Positions 10,441-21,692 of a stretch of DNA of 64,000 nt are shown here, piece by piece. The stretch is taken from positions 1,488,001 to 1,552,000 of the forward strand of contig JAPDRO010000001.1 of assembly GCA_030247885.1 (NCBI GenBank), read 5' to 3'. The translations under genes and the position numbers were made by a program. The notes under the pieces are model-generated. The model did no database searches and was not told the origin of the DNA. It was given only the letters and a program-made list of their open reading frames with translations. Origin of the DNA: Taxawa tesnikishii (nom. ined.). Lineage: Eukaryota > Ascomycota > Dothideomycetes > Dothideales. Each line of letters opens with the position of its first letter. The first letter of the stretch is position 1.

Positions 10441-12185
10441 ATGGCTTCGTCAGCTCCTGAGGTTGCGCCTGTGCTGTCTACACCAGATACGCATATATTC
10501 GAGGATCCCACCCCTCTGTGGACACGAGCGCACTGCCCAAGTTCTCGGACGAGCAATTATATCTCACATACGAGATCAAGCGCACAGTAGACGAGATCCG
10601 GAACGGAAAATGGAAGAGGATAGCACTACAGTTTCCGGATGAGATGCTTGTAGATGCGCCGCGTGTCTATGAAGCTTTGCGGGACGGATTGAGAAATTCG
10701 AGCACTACGGCGGCCGGCCCTGATGGCTCTACGTTATCCAGAGTGGAAGACAACGCTACGAAGGAGTCGGGTGGCATGGAACTGGATATGGACAAGCTGG
10801 ACATAGGTGCTGGCTCGGACGATACCATGGGCAGCTCGGAGGAAAAGTTGTGCATCCTCGCGGACACCTCGTACGGTGCTTGCTGTGTGGACGAGGTAGC
10901 CGCTGAGCATGTCGACGCTGAGGTTGTGGTACACTATGGCCGTTCATGCCTTTCTCCCACGGCGAGATTGCCGGTCATCTACGTCTTTACCACAAGGCCA
11001 TTGGATATCGGGGCCGTGGTGGAAAGTTTCCGACAGACACATCCGGACACGGATACAAAGGTTATCCTGATGGCGGATATACCCTACAGCAGCCACGTTC
11101 CAGAAGTATATGCTAAACTTAGAGAACTGGACTACACGAACGTATTTGCAACATCCGTTATCCATGACCCGTCTTCTCCCCTTCCAAACAGGAGCGTTCC
11201 GCCGGAAATCGAAGCAGATGCAGAGGCGCTGCGCGAATTCTCACTTTTCCACATCTCTGAGCCGCCGACTTCCCTAGTCCTCACTGTTAGCTCTCGGGTC
11301 TCATCAATACACATTTACCCTACTGTTTCCGATCACTCTGGGCCACCACAAGCCCTACCTGCTTCAACGGCCCAAACGCTTCGCCGTCGGTACGCGCTGG
11401 TCACCAAGCTAAGCACCGTCTCCATATTTGGAATCCTCATCAACACACTCTCCGTCAAGAATTACATGTCTGCACTTTCCCATGTTCAGGAGCTCATCCG
11501 TCGTGCAGGCAAGAAATCATACACGTTCGTCGTTGGCAAAGTCAATGCCGCGAAAGTGGCAAACTTCTCTGAAGTGGATGGCTGGGTTATTATCGGGTGC
11601 TGGGAGAGCAGCCTTATCGAAAGCAGGGATTTTTGGAAGCCCATTATTACCCCTTTCGAACTGGAGTTGGCACTTACAGACGAGAATGAGAGGATCTGGA
11701 CCGGCGAATGGAAAAGTGATTTCCAGTCCGTTCTGGAGAACGTTAAAGGCGTTGACGGTACGGCAAGCCAAACAGAAGCGGACACCGCCGAAAACGGAGC
11801 AGATGGGTCTGGTGGTGGGTGGGAAGATGAAGAGGAATCCGAACCTCCTCAGTTCGATCTCAGAACTGGACGTTATATCTCTCACACTCGACCGATGGGT
11901 CGCCCCTCAAACACTTCAAATACCAACGGAGGATCGACAAAAGCGACGCCAAACCCAGCCAAAAGCCTGATCAAGCGCGCAAATGGCGACATAGCGCAGA
12001 TCGGCGGCGAAATCTCCCCTGCGGCCGAGTTCCTGCGCTCGAAGCGCACCTGGCAGGGTCTAGGGAGCGATTATGAGATTGCGTATGATTATGACGAAGA
12101 AGGGAAGATCCGGGGCACGCCGATGGAGGAGGGAAGGAGTGGGATAGCTAAGGGGTATGCCGTCGGAGAGAGTCAAAGAACGTAA
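10441..12185 (+). CDS. DPH2: Diphthamide biosynthesis protein 2
   Basis: Dph1-Dph2 transfers the 3-amino-3-carboxypropyl group of S-adenosylmethionine to the histidine of elongation factor 2, the first step of diphthamide formation, using [4Fe-4S] clusters. The start MASSAPEVAPVLSTPD is followed by ALQFPDEMLVDAPRVYEAL, the cluster region DTSYGACCVDEVAAEH with HYGRSCLSP, a central domain with FVVGKVNAAKVANF and GCWESSLIES, and the conserved end KRTWQGLGSDYEIAYDYD. Single exon, about 580 residues. One break at 10511-10514: C4 where C5 is needed, joining FEDPTP to SVDTSALP. The acidic linker around 11770-11860 is variable in the family. Identity is firm. Confidence 0.93.
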
Positions 12186-12765
12186 GAGAGTTCGATAGAC
12201 GGTTTAGTGCACCTTTCACAACGAAGAAGGTCCGTAGACTTGCGAACTCTCTGGTCCAGGTTCTTGCGTTAATTCAGGCTGCGAAGTTGAGCTGCTTGGA
12301 GCGGCAAGTTGGCTATCTCTAACCCCCATCCGTTACACCCCGCTTGATGTGAAGTCAATGTCCTGCTGTCCTCCGTCGCGGCAGGTACTCCGTCCCTGGT
12401 TCTGACGAGCCCACTGCCTCAATCCATTTCTCTTCCTGGATGTCCTTGGGCGGTTTGCCACTGGTTACTTCCTTCCGTGTCTTTCCAGAACATCCACTCA
12501 TGTGTTTTTGAGATAGCCCATGAAACCTTGACGCCAAGTCGATCGCTTCGAGGCGCCACTGTCTCCGTACAGCTCAGGAGCGCATATTTCGAGTTGCATG
12601 GTTTAACCGCTCGTACTTACTTATCCCACAGGCAGAGGATCCGTGATGTTCCTGAAATATCCAACCGGGCGCAAACTGTCAGGCCGAACAAGGCTCGATC
12701 TAATCCGGCATATGGTGTGGTTCTCCTGTGAAACGCAGTTCGTATCTCTTCCAGAGCCCGTGGTT
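12186..12765. other. Intergenic, no gene seen
   Basis: Convergent spacer of about 580 bases between the DPH2 stop and the ARL3 stop. Open frames are short. It would hold both 3' ends; no clear hairpin terminator is expected for fungal mRNA genes. Confidence 0.45.
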
Positions 12766-13493
12766 TCATCGCATGACGGGCGGTCTAGCCTCCTTGTTCC
12801 ATCTGACTCTGCTGCACACCCACTCCACAGCTTCCTTGACTCCAGTGCCCGTGAGAGCACTCAGCGGCAGGACGCGACTGTCGCGTACACTACCGCCCTT
12901 CTCGCCCTCAATGACCTTCCTCACCAAGCCCTCTTTGATCGTGACCACCTCAACGCAGTCCTCTCTGTCCTGCTTGTTCGCCAACACCAGAAGCGGCACA
13001 CCCTCCGTGTCCTCGTTCTGCAGCACATCCTCGAGCACCAGCTTACACTCCCCCAACCTTCCCTCCTCTTCGTCGTACTCGCCCTTGCTCAGCCGCTCGA
13101 TATCCGCATCTCCAACATCCGTGCTGTCGATCACAAACACGATCGCATGGCAGCTGCTGTAGTAAGACTGCCAAAGTCCGCGCAAAGAGTGCTGCCCGCC
13201 CACGTCCCAGATCTTGAGGTACATGTCGGGCAGATCTACCGTAGACACATTTTGGCCGACTGTGGGGACGGTCTTGAGGTTCGGGTGCAGATGCGGACTG
13301 TAGATTGCTTTGATCTGCTCGAGGAGGGTTGTTTTGCCCGCATTGTCGAGACCGAGGACGAGGATAGAGTACTCTGTTCACGTGGCTGGTTTAGAGGTGT
13401 GTTTTGTATTGTAGGGTGAGATGGAGCCCGGACAAGGTACTGACCCTCTTTGCTCGTCGCATGCAGATATATGGATTTGAAAAGATGGTACAT
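12766..13493 (-). CDS. ARL3: ARL3/ARFRP1-type small GTPase
   Basis: Arf-like GTPase of the trans-Golgi; yeast Arl3 recruits Arl1 and golgins. Two exons, 13493-13445 and 13373-12766, joined in frame at KEEYSIL. The start MYHLFKSIYLHATSKEE fits the ARFRP1/Arl3 group, which lacks the myristoylation glycine of Arf and is acetylated at the N-terminus instead. Nucleotide motifs are complete: GLDNAGKTT (P-loop), TVGQN (switch I threonine), DVGGQ (switch II), NKQD and a final SALTG. About 218 residues; the insert KGEYDEEEGRLGE after the IDSTD strand is slightly longer than usual. No frame break. Assignment to ARL3 rather than another Arl rests on the N-terminus. Confidence 0.87.
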
Positions 13494-14065
13494 CCTGCTA
13501 CATAATCCGCCGCTTGTCTGTTGAGCTGAGACAGATCCAATTGCTGCATGGAGCAAGTCAAGATCCGGAACACATGAATGAATAGAGCGGAAGGTAGAGT
13601 AGGGCGGAAGATTCCGCTCTACGAAACAACATGTGCTCCTTCTAACCTGCTCTACTTTCGTATTTCATCAAACTAACCCATCTACCTGTCCTGTCTATTC
13701 AGGTCTAACAGGACAATGAGCAATGCTTCCGAAGCTTTGGTCACATCACGATCGTCCCTGATACGCAGAGTTTTTTAAAGATTTGCTCCTGCGATGCTCT
13801 TCGCCTTGGACGCAGAACATTAGACTGTCACAATTAGGAACCTGCTAAACGGATGTACTTCTTGAAAGAGTATCGCATATGTTTGATCTTTCATGGTCAA
13901 ATAAAATTTTGTCGCCACAAGTTTTGGCAGTTCCCGCAGGAATGCAGGAGACCTGTAGGTGTGTTCAGAAGCGTACATTCCCTTGCGTATTGCACAACAG
14001 TGCGATTTCCACCTTGTCTTCCAGCCCCAACTCTGTTTCTTTTTGTTTGGCAAGAGTTTCTGCTC
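13494..14065. promoter_or_regulatory. Divergent ARL3/membrane-protein promoter region
   Basis: About 570 bases between divergent starts with no recognisable gene. Contains AT-richer DNA around 13760-13920. No specific element identified. Confidence 0.4.
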
Positions 14066-15856
14066 ATGGAGACCTATCTGAACTTGGTGGACAACGCCGT
14101 GGGATGGCTTGCGTTAGAAGCCGTCCTATTCACTATCAGCATCCTGATCCTGATTGAAGAACTACACCACGTACGAAACAGTCTGCCTCCAGCTGGGGAA
14201 CGAGACTCGGCAAAGCCCAGCGACGAAAGAACACGGCCGTTTTCATCTCTCTTGCGATCGTCTCGCTTGGGTTGGTCGGGTTCTTCAAGAGTTATCATCT
14301 TTTCAGATCATATCAGGAGTGGACTGAACATGACGATACGCATATGGTGAAGGAGCCGTTGCGGGAAATGCCTAACAGGTAGCAAACCCCACCCACGGTC
14401 TGGTTCTGTCAGCTCACCGATCGATGCGCAGCCTGCCTGGACGCGCTTACGCTTATCTCCCTCAGCGTCCGGCTGCTTATACAGTGCAGTATCTCGGGAA
14501 CTGGGCCGGAGCTGCGCATCCGCAAGAAGAATACCGCAAAGTTGCAGTCTGGAACGAGCGCAACTTCTGGTGGACACAGCAATACTTCATGGGGTTTATG
14601 AGCTGGGTTACCTTTCTAGGAACTGAAGGTATGCGTTCCTTGTACCGCCACACGTTCATAGATCAGCTCTCGGTCTGACTCGACAGCGCGTATACGCAAC
14701 ATGCGCCGGCCGGCCGTCCTGGCGTTCACCTATCTCGGTTTTGTAAGCCTTGGGTTCGCGCAAAACATACTCTATGTCTTTCTAATGCTTATGCCTGCGA
14801 CTATGGACAGAACTTCCCGAACTTCGCTTGATACTATCACACAGTTTCTCTTGGTTCTTTGCGAAGCGGTCTGCGTTACGAGTGCTTCGTTCTCAGAGAG
14901 TAATTCGTGGAAGTTATCTTGGTCGGTGCGATTGTGCATCTCCCTTCCTGTAGTATCTGCGATAATGGAAGCGGTGAGTGGTATCGAACAGTTCACGGGT
15001 GCACTGCTAATGCCAACAGACGCAGACGTCAATTACACGGGTCGGAGGAGCCAACCCTCGTCAGCAGCATAATCTTTTTCCTGTGGCCGCGTTTTTGTCC
15101 TTCCTGTTGCACCTGTACGCCACAAGCAGCGCAATCCTCGCCAACTTACCAGCAAAACACCACGGGTCTTCAATCCAGCGGCTATTACACCCTCACACCA
15201 AAGACCGCTCCAAGATTCAGCGCACAGGCACGGCCGTCACCAGAATTCTCTGGGCTGTCAGCGATCATCCTGCGATCAGCGCTGTCGGATGGGACGTCCT
15301 CATGAGCCTTTTCTCAATGTGCGCTTGGACCGTTGTCGGTTCAGTCAATCCTGATGGGATACTTCGATGCACTCTAGTTCCCGGGCTTGACGAGGATGGG
15401 ATGCCCCCAGCGAGCGGCGAAGACGTCCCCGTCGAGCGGTACGGCTATAAGTTCATGAAGCAGTTGACGGAGCAAGAGGATGCAACACGCGCTCCGGCCA
15501 AAAATGGAAGGTCGTCTGGGCGAGCAAAGGCCAAGGCAACGGACAAAGATCGCAGCAGCTCTGCACCGCGTCGAAGAAGCTCAAGAAAAGAGACGGACAA
15601 CGAGTCGCAAAGTAGAGAGCGTAGCGGCTCTGCACCACGCCGGAGGAGTTCGAGGCGAAGGGTCACGGAAGATGCCGATGACGCTTTTGTGCCCTCCACT
15701 GCCTTACAGAAGCAGCTCGAGCGTCCGGTACCAGTGGCTAAAGACGATGATACTGTGACCGGCCATGCAGAACCCGTGGCCTTGGTTTTGGGCCTGTGGA
15801 TGGTGGGAGGGTTGGGTGTGGCGAGTGCAGGAGTATTTGGAGCGGAGGCAACGTAG
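14066..15856 (+). CDS. Multi-pass membrane protein of unknown function
   Basis: Four exons fit: 14066-14378, 14432-14628, 14687-14973 and 15020-15856. Hydrophobic segments include VGWLALEAVLFTISILILI, TAVFISLAIVSLGLVGFF, a span in RRPAVLAFTYLGFVSLGFAQ, ISLPVVSAIMEA, VAAFLSFLLHLYATSSAI and a last span near LVLGLWMVGGLGVASAG. Between the last two lies a basic Ser/Arg stretch with two copies of the motif SSAPRRRSSRK / GSAPRRRSSRR. The first exon needs one extra base at the G4 run 14195-14198 to join LPPAG to TRLGKAQRRKN, the same run-shortening seen elsewhere. I do not recognise a named family; homologues I would expect in related fungi are unnamed membrane proteins. The third exon's C-terminal half is the least certain part. 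Confidence 0.6.
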
Positions 15857-16589
15857 TTGCATGGGTTATAGCGATAGCGATATCTACAGAGATCAAGTCC
15901 GGCGTTTTGGTGTACTTTTGATACCATGCCACTGAAAGGAGTGGTATTTGTTTGTTTCTTTTCGTACTAGATCGTTTTCCGTGTTGTTTACGGGCAGGAG
16001 GCTTGCGAGTGGGCAGAATGGGAGGAGAGTCGTGCACATTCAACACGCAATGAGACAGCCCGGGCATCGGCGTTTTCTGCGCCGACACTCCAAGTCTCCA
16101 AGTCGCAAGCTGAACGCGCGGTTCGCCTCCAGCAACGCATCGAGTTCCATCGGGTTCCATCGAGTGCACATGAGCAATCGAGCATACTGATTGAGTGGCT
16201 CAGCCACACCACCGACGAGAGACCCATGAGCGTTAGGGCAAGCTATGGCAGCTACCGCCGATCGTGTATAGTCGGCGAACGAATCGCTGCGCCGCGTTGG
16301 CAACGAGCGAGGCCGCGTGGCAAGCAGCAGCCTTTGTACACGCTTCGAACGCTGTCTCCCCGCTTCCAATGCCTTCTAGACGGGGTCTTTCGAGCCATTC
16401 AATCACGCTGTGGCTGACGACGCAACAACGTCCTCGCAACAAATGTAGGTGCCTAGTTTACACGCAGTAGGTCTATATAGCTGTGGCTAATGCCCGCTGT
16501 TCGCACCTCTTTTCCTTCATCATCATCCTCTTCATTATCTTCACATCTTCACAACAACAATCTTCAGAGAAGCATCTCATCAATTCAAC
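15857..16589. promoter_or_regulatory. Upstream region of the small heat shock gene
   Basis: No gene is seen in these 730 bases. A TATA-like CTATATAG lies at 16473-16480, about 110 bases before the HSP20 start, followed by a CT/CA-rich leader typical of fungal 5' UTRs. TTCTAGA at 16374-16380 could be part of a heat-shock element (inverted TTC/GAA units), with TTTCGAGCC nearby; the repeats are imperfect, so this is a suggestion. Confidence 0.35.
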
Positions 16590-17601
16590 ATGTCGAACAT
16601 CCGCTACGCAAACCAGGCCAACTTCAATCCCTGGGACCTTCTTGCCAGTCTCGGAGAGATGGGCGCTACCCATCCTTTCTTTGCTGACCGACGCGGTGGT
16701 CCTGCTAGAGGCCCTGAGCACAACAACAACGACCCTTTCGACGGTCACTTTGGCTGGGGTCCATTTGGGCCCATGCCTCACAGAGGCCCACGTCGCGGAG
16801 CTCATCCTCCTCCCCTCCGCCTCCGCCTCACGAGGGAGCTCACCCACCCCTCCACCATCTGACGGGCCACACCACCCACCGCCACATCACCCACGTGGCC
16901 GTTCGCCTCCACCACCTTTCCAAGACCGTCCTGACGACGACACCGCCGCCGATCCGCCATCCCGAGCTCCCACCCCTCCAACCCCTTCCGAATCTCGTGA
17001 GCGTGGTCCGCATCACGGGCCAAACCGTCGCGGTTCTCATCACCACCGAGGCGGACACGGACGCCGAGGAGGTTGCGGCGGACCGGGCGGACGTCACAGA
17101 CACGGGCCGTGGGGTCGCCCAGGCCAGTTCCCCTTCGACCTGAACAATCTGGCCGAGATGTTCCAGGATCAGCTCTTTGGCGGCAACGCCACTGCCACTG
17201 CCACTGCCAACACTGTGCGCAACGGGTCAGAGAACAACAACGGAGATTTCGTACCCGAGATTGACATCTTCGACACCGAGCGCTCATACATCGTGCACGC
17301 CTCCCTTCCGGGTGCCAAGAAGTCCGACATCAGTGTCTCCTGGGCAGCCGAGAAGTCCAGCCTCATCATTTCTGGTGTCGTGCACCGGCCTGGCAACGAG
17401 GAGTTGTTGAGCACTTTGGCGCTTGATGAGCGCAAGGTCGGCGCTTTTGAGCGGACTGTCAAGCTCGGCAGTGCCGTTTCCGGCGAGCAGGTCGACCCAG
17501 AGGGCATTACCGCTAAGCTTGAGGAGGGAATCCTGAGAATCGAGGTTCCAAAGCTGAACGAGGAGGAATTTGTCGAGGTTAAGAAGGTTGATATCGAGTG
17601 A
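16590..17601 (+). CDS. Small heat shock protein (HSP20/alpha-crystallin) with long low-complexity arm
   Basis: ATP-independent holdase chaperone. The start MSNIRYANQANFNPWDLLAS leads to a Pro/Arg/His-rich arm (PHHPPPHHPRGRSPPPP, then a RGSHHHRGGHGRRGG segment) and an FPFDLNNLAEMFQDQLFGG helix. The alpha-crystallin domain follows, from DFVPEIDIFDTERSYIVHA through KKSDISVSW, LIISGVV, ERTVKLG to GILRIEVPK, with the C-terminal tail VEVKKVDIE. About 340 residues, longer than usual because of the arm. Conserved start and conserved domain are in different frames; two C4 runs (16812-16815 and 16847-16850), each short by one, restore PPPPPHEGAHPPPP and the domain frame. An intron is less likely, since no good donor exists there. 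Confidence 0.85.
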
Positions 17602-18010
17602 AGGAAGATGTTGAATAGCGACACTGGGGAGGATGGATAGGGACATGGACTTTGTGGGCTTGGATACGTAGGTAAGTATGGTAAGGAATGAAAGAAGAAA
17701 CAAAAACGACAACGCTTAATCAGCGATGAGATACCCTAATGATCAATAAATGTATTATTCTGCCAGTGTACGACCCGTGATTGCAAGCAAGGTGATTCAT
17801 GTAAGGATCCGATACCCGATGTTATTCTCTAATCACAACGTTTAGCGTCTGTCACGTGGTCATCTGATAGCAACGTCTCCGTGAGCCGGTATAGAATTAA
17901 AGAATGGAACCTGCTTCTCAACGGTGCGCTCAAGGTTCGTCATTCTTTGCACATCTATACTTGTTTTTCTAATCACGACCACCATCGTATCCAGAAACGG
18001 GCACCACTCG
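17602..18010. other. Intergenic, no gene seen
   Basis: Convergent spacer of about 400 bases between the HSP20 stop and the stop of the first kinase. The first 100 bases after the HSP20 stop are A/T-richer and contain AATAAATG near 17744, a plausible polyadenylation region on the + strand. Confidence 0.4.
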
Positions 18011-19664
18011 TTATCGGTACGTACGCTTTGGAAGGCCATTGAACTTTCTTCCGATAGCAAATCGGTCGTTCGGCAGCGCCCAGCGGTTCAATGAGTTCCT
18101 TTCGTATGCGGCCCAACGCTCTGTGGTCTCTTTGGACGCCTCGTCTTGCCCCGTTCCTCCTTTTCCCTTGCCGTTCCCCTTCCCTTTCCCCTTCCTTGGC
18201 ATCTTTGGCTTCTCCGGCTTCGGTCCATCCATCCCCGCCGAGTGCTCCGGACGCAAACACTGCCGTCTCAACCACAGCAACGAAGGCCGATTTTCCGGCA
18301 ACAGCTCCGTGCACATCTTGACGACCCGCACCAGAGCAGGACTGAAATCGCCCTTAGATCCGCGATAAGGTGGAGGGTTCGGGAATGCGAGTGGCACATC
18401 CCCAGCGGTGCCCGGACCTTCCGGCTCGAGATACATCATGCACCTGTACAAGCAGAGCGGATCTCTTAGCGGCAAGAGAGAGAAGATACACGGATGGCAG
18501 TCCACTTACCATATGATGACTCCGACGGCGTAGACATTCGTCCACATGCCCAACCTCTCAAAGGGCTCAAAGTCGGATGTGTCCCTGTTCAACCAGCTGA
18601 CGTGCTCCGGTGCCATGAACCCTGGCGCGCCCCAATCGGTGTAAAACCGCGGATTCAGCGGATCGTCCTCGTTCGTATCGACCGCGAGCCCGAAATCAAT
18701 CACTTTTGCTACGGGATATGCGGGAAACAAGTCCGGGTCCGCGACGTCGAGAACAACGTTCTTGGGCTTCAGATCGCGGTGAACGATATCGAGGTCCTCC
18801 TGGATGTCGACCCTGGACATGTTTGTGCATTCGTTGACGAGGCAGAACAGCGTATACCAGATAAAAGGCTCCGGGAACGAGGTCTTCTTCACTCGATGCT
18901 TCTCAATCAGGTCGTACAGATCGCCGTGCGCGGCCAGCGCCACCAGGATGCGAAACCGCTGCTGCGCGCTGTCGACGGTACTGGCACCACGGAATTCCAC
19001 AACGTTGTCCGGTTGCCGCTGGGTGAGCATTTCATGGATATGAGCTTCTTTCGGCGCCCGCCTGTCGAGCCTGATGACGTCCATCCCGTGCTCGGGCAGG
19101 GGAGCAAACTTACTGCGTCCAGCCCAGAGGGTGATGTCGTTCCAAGTCTGCATTGCCAGGATCCTGACGTCCTTCTTCACGATTCGGTCGACGAGGTAGC
19201 CGTGGCCATCTTGGCGCACCCAGACGCCGCATCTGCCCACGCCGCCCTCGCCAAGATACCAGCCGCCGTGCCATTCTCCAGTAGGGTTGGGCAAGTCTTC
19301 GGACCCCGTCAAGAAACGGTGGAGTCTCGACCATGCTCCCGTGCCGTTGGTCTGCGGCAGAGAGGTTTCGAATGGAACCCAGTCACCGTCACGGTAGATG
19401 GCTGCGGCAGGATGTTCACGAAACCATTGCCTCCTGTCATCCTCGGATTTGTCCCGCCATTCTTTGTCAATGGCCGCGCGCTGTCTGTCTAGAAAATTGC
19501 GTCAGTAATGGCGTGCGTGCATCGATCGACCAGTGGTATGATCAAGACGTACCGGCTGGTACTTCTGGGCGCTCTCCGCCGAATTCGTCTTTTCGAAAGA
19601 GCAAGTAGGCGTCTCTTTCTGTCCTCACAGGAGCCGATCCAGAGTCGGGTCCGCCGTCGCTCAT
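18011..19664 (-). CDS. Serine/threonine protein kinase, fungal-specific type (kinase 1)
   Basis: Three exons: 19664-19553, 19488-18510 and 18445-18011. About 508 residues. N-terminal region acidic/basic (MSDGGPDSGSAPVRTERD), then the kinase fold: glycine loop LGEGGVGRCGVW, lysine region VDRIVKKDV, catalytic loop HRDLKPKNVVLD, DFG (VIDFGLAVD), activation end APGFMAPEHVSW and the F-helix WTNVYAVGVIIW. The end carries a Lys/Gly-rich stretch (KGKGKGNGKGKGG). All catalytic residues are present, so it should be active. The substrate is unknown. Intact frame. It lies 430 bases from a second kinase on the same strand, but the two are too different in sequence to be a recent duplication. Confidence 0.82.
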
Positions 19665-20095
19665 GACTGAGATGATCTTCAGTGCCCGACCAGATTTGTC
19701 ACCAGCCGCGAAGAATATGCCGGTCTTGACGTGGTGCTTGAGTGCTAGACTGAGAGTGTTTTGGACAGAGTGGGTATGTGCAGCTCTTTGTTGGAAGTAC
19801 CCACCACCAACAACGAATGCCCTTCCGCTTCCGGATAATTTCTGACAAAGAAGTCATCGAATGAGTCCGTTATCGCAGATTGTCACAGCAAAGAGGAGGA
19901 ATGTTCCGTTTGCGGTGGCATGAATGTGCTTCGGGAATTTGGCCAAGAAGACTGATTGAATTCGGCACACCACGACGCTCGCGACCTATCCAAGCTAATG
20001 AAGGACAAAAGTTGGACAAACGAGCAAAATGATACGCAGTCGGCTTTGTTGAAGATTACATTGCCATTTCCACACCCGCATCCCGCTGGCCCATT
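19665..20095. other. Intergenic, no gene seen
   Basis: About 430 bases between the two tandem kinase genes. No conserved frame on either strand. It contains the kinase 1 promoter and the 3' end of kinase 2. Confidence 0.45.
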
Positions 20096-21692
20096 TCAGT
20101 CGGATGAGAGTAGTATCGGCGCTCCATACCCATCCTCAGACGGTGTCCTCTGATACGCCAGACCTAACTTGTACTTGTCTCTCGGTAGTGGCAGGTTCCC
20201 CAACCGCATCGCCCTAGGGTCATCTTCTTCGACGATTTTGAGACACTTCCTCACCGCCCTTGAGAGACTGACCAGGTCGGGTCTGGCCGTAGGATCAAAG
20301 GCGAGACATTTCCTGACGAGACAGCGTAGCATGTGGGTGTAGCCAAGGTTGGTATATCCATCCTCGTCGATTTCTGCAGTCCACCACGCGAACTCGGGTT
20401 CAACCGGTCCTGCGTGCTCAGCTGAGGCAAGTTTGGGTGGATGGGTCAAGTTATGCATCAAGCAGTACCTACCACGGTTAGCGTAAGTGCAACGAGAGTG
20501 GATCATGTACGGACATTACTGCGCCAATGGACCATACATGGCTCTTGGCCGTAATCTGCTCGCTCATATAAGCAGGGTAGCCGTCAGAGAATGGTTCGTG
20601 TTCGCCGAGGAGTGATTCGTAGTCCTTCCGCATTTCGGGACACATCCAAGATGGTGTCCCACCACCTCGTATGCACCAAGGATTGCTTGAATCGCGTCCA
20701 TGCGTTTCGTGCGCCAATCCGAAGTCAGCTAGCTTCAGCGATGCTGTGACAAAGTCAGGAAGTGTCAACGTGAGGGTTCGCAAGTTGATCTAGAGACGGC
20801 GCCTTGAAGGGATTCTGGGGATTGGCAGAATATCGTATCCAACCGACGGTCCATTGGGGGTAATGGGCAGGGTTGTACTTACGGTAACCGCGTTGACCCG
20901 GAGCCCCTGATACTTCATCTCCCAAGAGAACTGTTACCGCGTGAGTAGTGTGTCATTAACACGCTGACCGAACAGATACTTACGGTTCGGCAGTTTGATG
21001 TCGTTGTGAAGGATACTGTATCCCTCCTGGACATATGGTGGTTTGCTCTCCAATTCCAAGCATGCCTGCGTCAGCTGTTCGAAGCAATGCCAGATAAACG
21101 ATTCCGGAACAAGGACTCTTTCATTAGGGCGTCTCTCGTTAGAGTCCTCCTCATCGGAGTACTCTTCATAGTGTGGTATAACTTTGCGCATGAGGTCGTC
21201 CAGACTGCCAAACGGGCAGAACTCCAAATATATGGAGATCCTCTTTTCTCTGTGGTAGACATAGTAGTCGCGATAGGTCACAATATTTGGGTGGCGCGTT
21301 TGCGATGCCACTTGATGACAGTGGACTTCATTTGGGAGTCGGTCCTCTTTCGGGCCGTGCCAAAAATGCTCATCGGCTTCGAAGGCGACCTTTTTCTCGA
21401 CACAGGAATCAACTATTCGATGATGCTCATCGAGTTTTATCAGGAGGCTGGCGGTGCCATATCCTCCTTCGCCGAGCATTCTCACCGAGTTCCACTCGAG
21501 GTACTCGTTTCGTGTCACAGCAGGCTTCGGTCTTTTGGCACCACCCGTCTCGGATTCTCGTTCATCCAATCCCCTCTTCCTATTTCTCCTGGGGTATTTC
21601 TTTGCGATTCCCATTCCAGCTCCAGCTCCAGCTCCAGCATCCATACTTGTGCGAGGCGGTTTGGAAGTGCGTCGAACGGCTGCTCCCGACAT
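20096..21692 (-). CDS. Serine/threonine protein kinase with HND catalytic loop (kinase 2)
   Basis: Four exons: 21692-20984, 20930-20883, 20743-20515 and 20468-20096; all phases agree. The start MSGAAVRRTSKPP is followed by an AGAGAGAGM repeat, a basic stretch RRNRKRG, then the kinase fold: LGEGGYGTASL loop, CVEKKVAF lysine, ISIYLEFCPFGSL hinge, catalytic loop HNDIKLPNLLLGD, DFG (ADFGLAHET), GTPSWMCPEM and VWSIGAVMYCLMHN. HND replaces the usual HRD, leaving the catalytic Asp and the metal Asn in place, so it is a non-RD kinase, and CPE replaces APE. Substrate unknown. Splicing of the long third intron (20882-20744) is inferred from phase and the conserved DFG exon. Confidence 0.78.

Noticed and set aside
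12643-13419. 258-codon open frame on + over the ARL3 gene
   Set aside because: Antisense to a clear GTPase; no domain of its own.
18494-19492. Long open frame (332 codons) on + across the first kinase
   Set aside because: It is the antisense shadow of kinase 1, whose motifs are complete on the other strand; the + frame has no domain.
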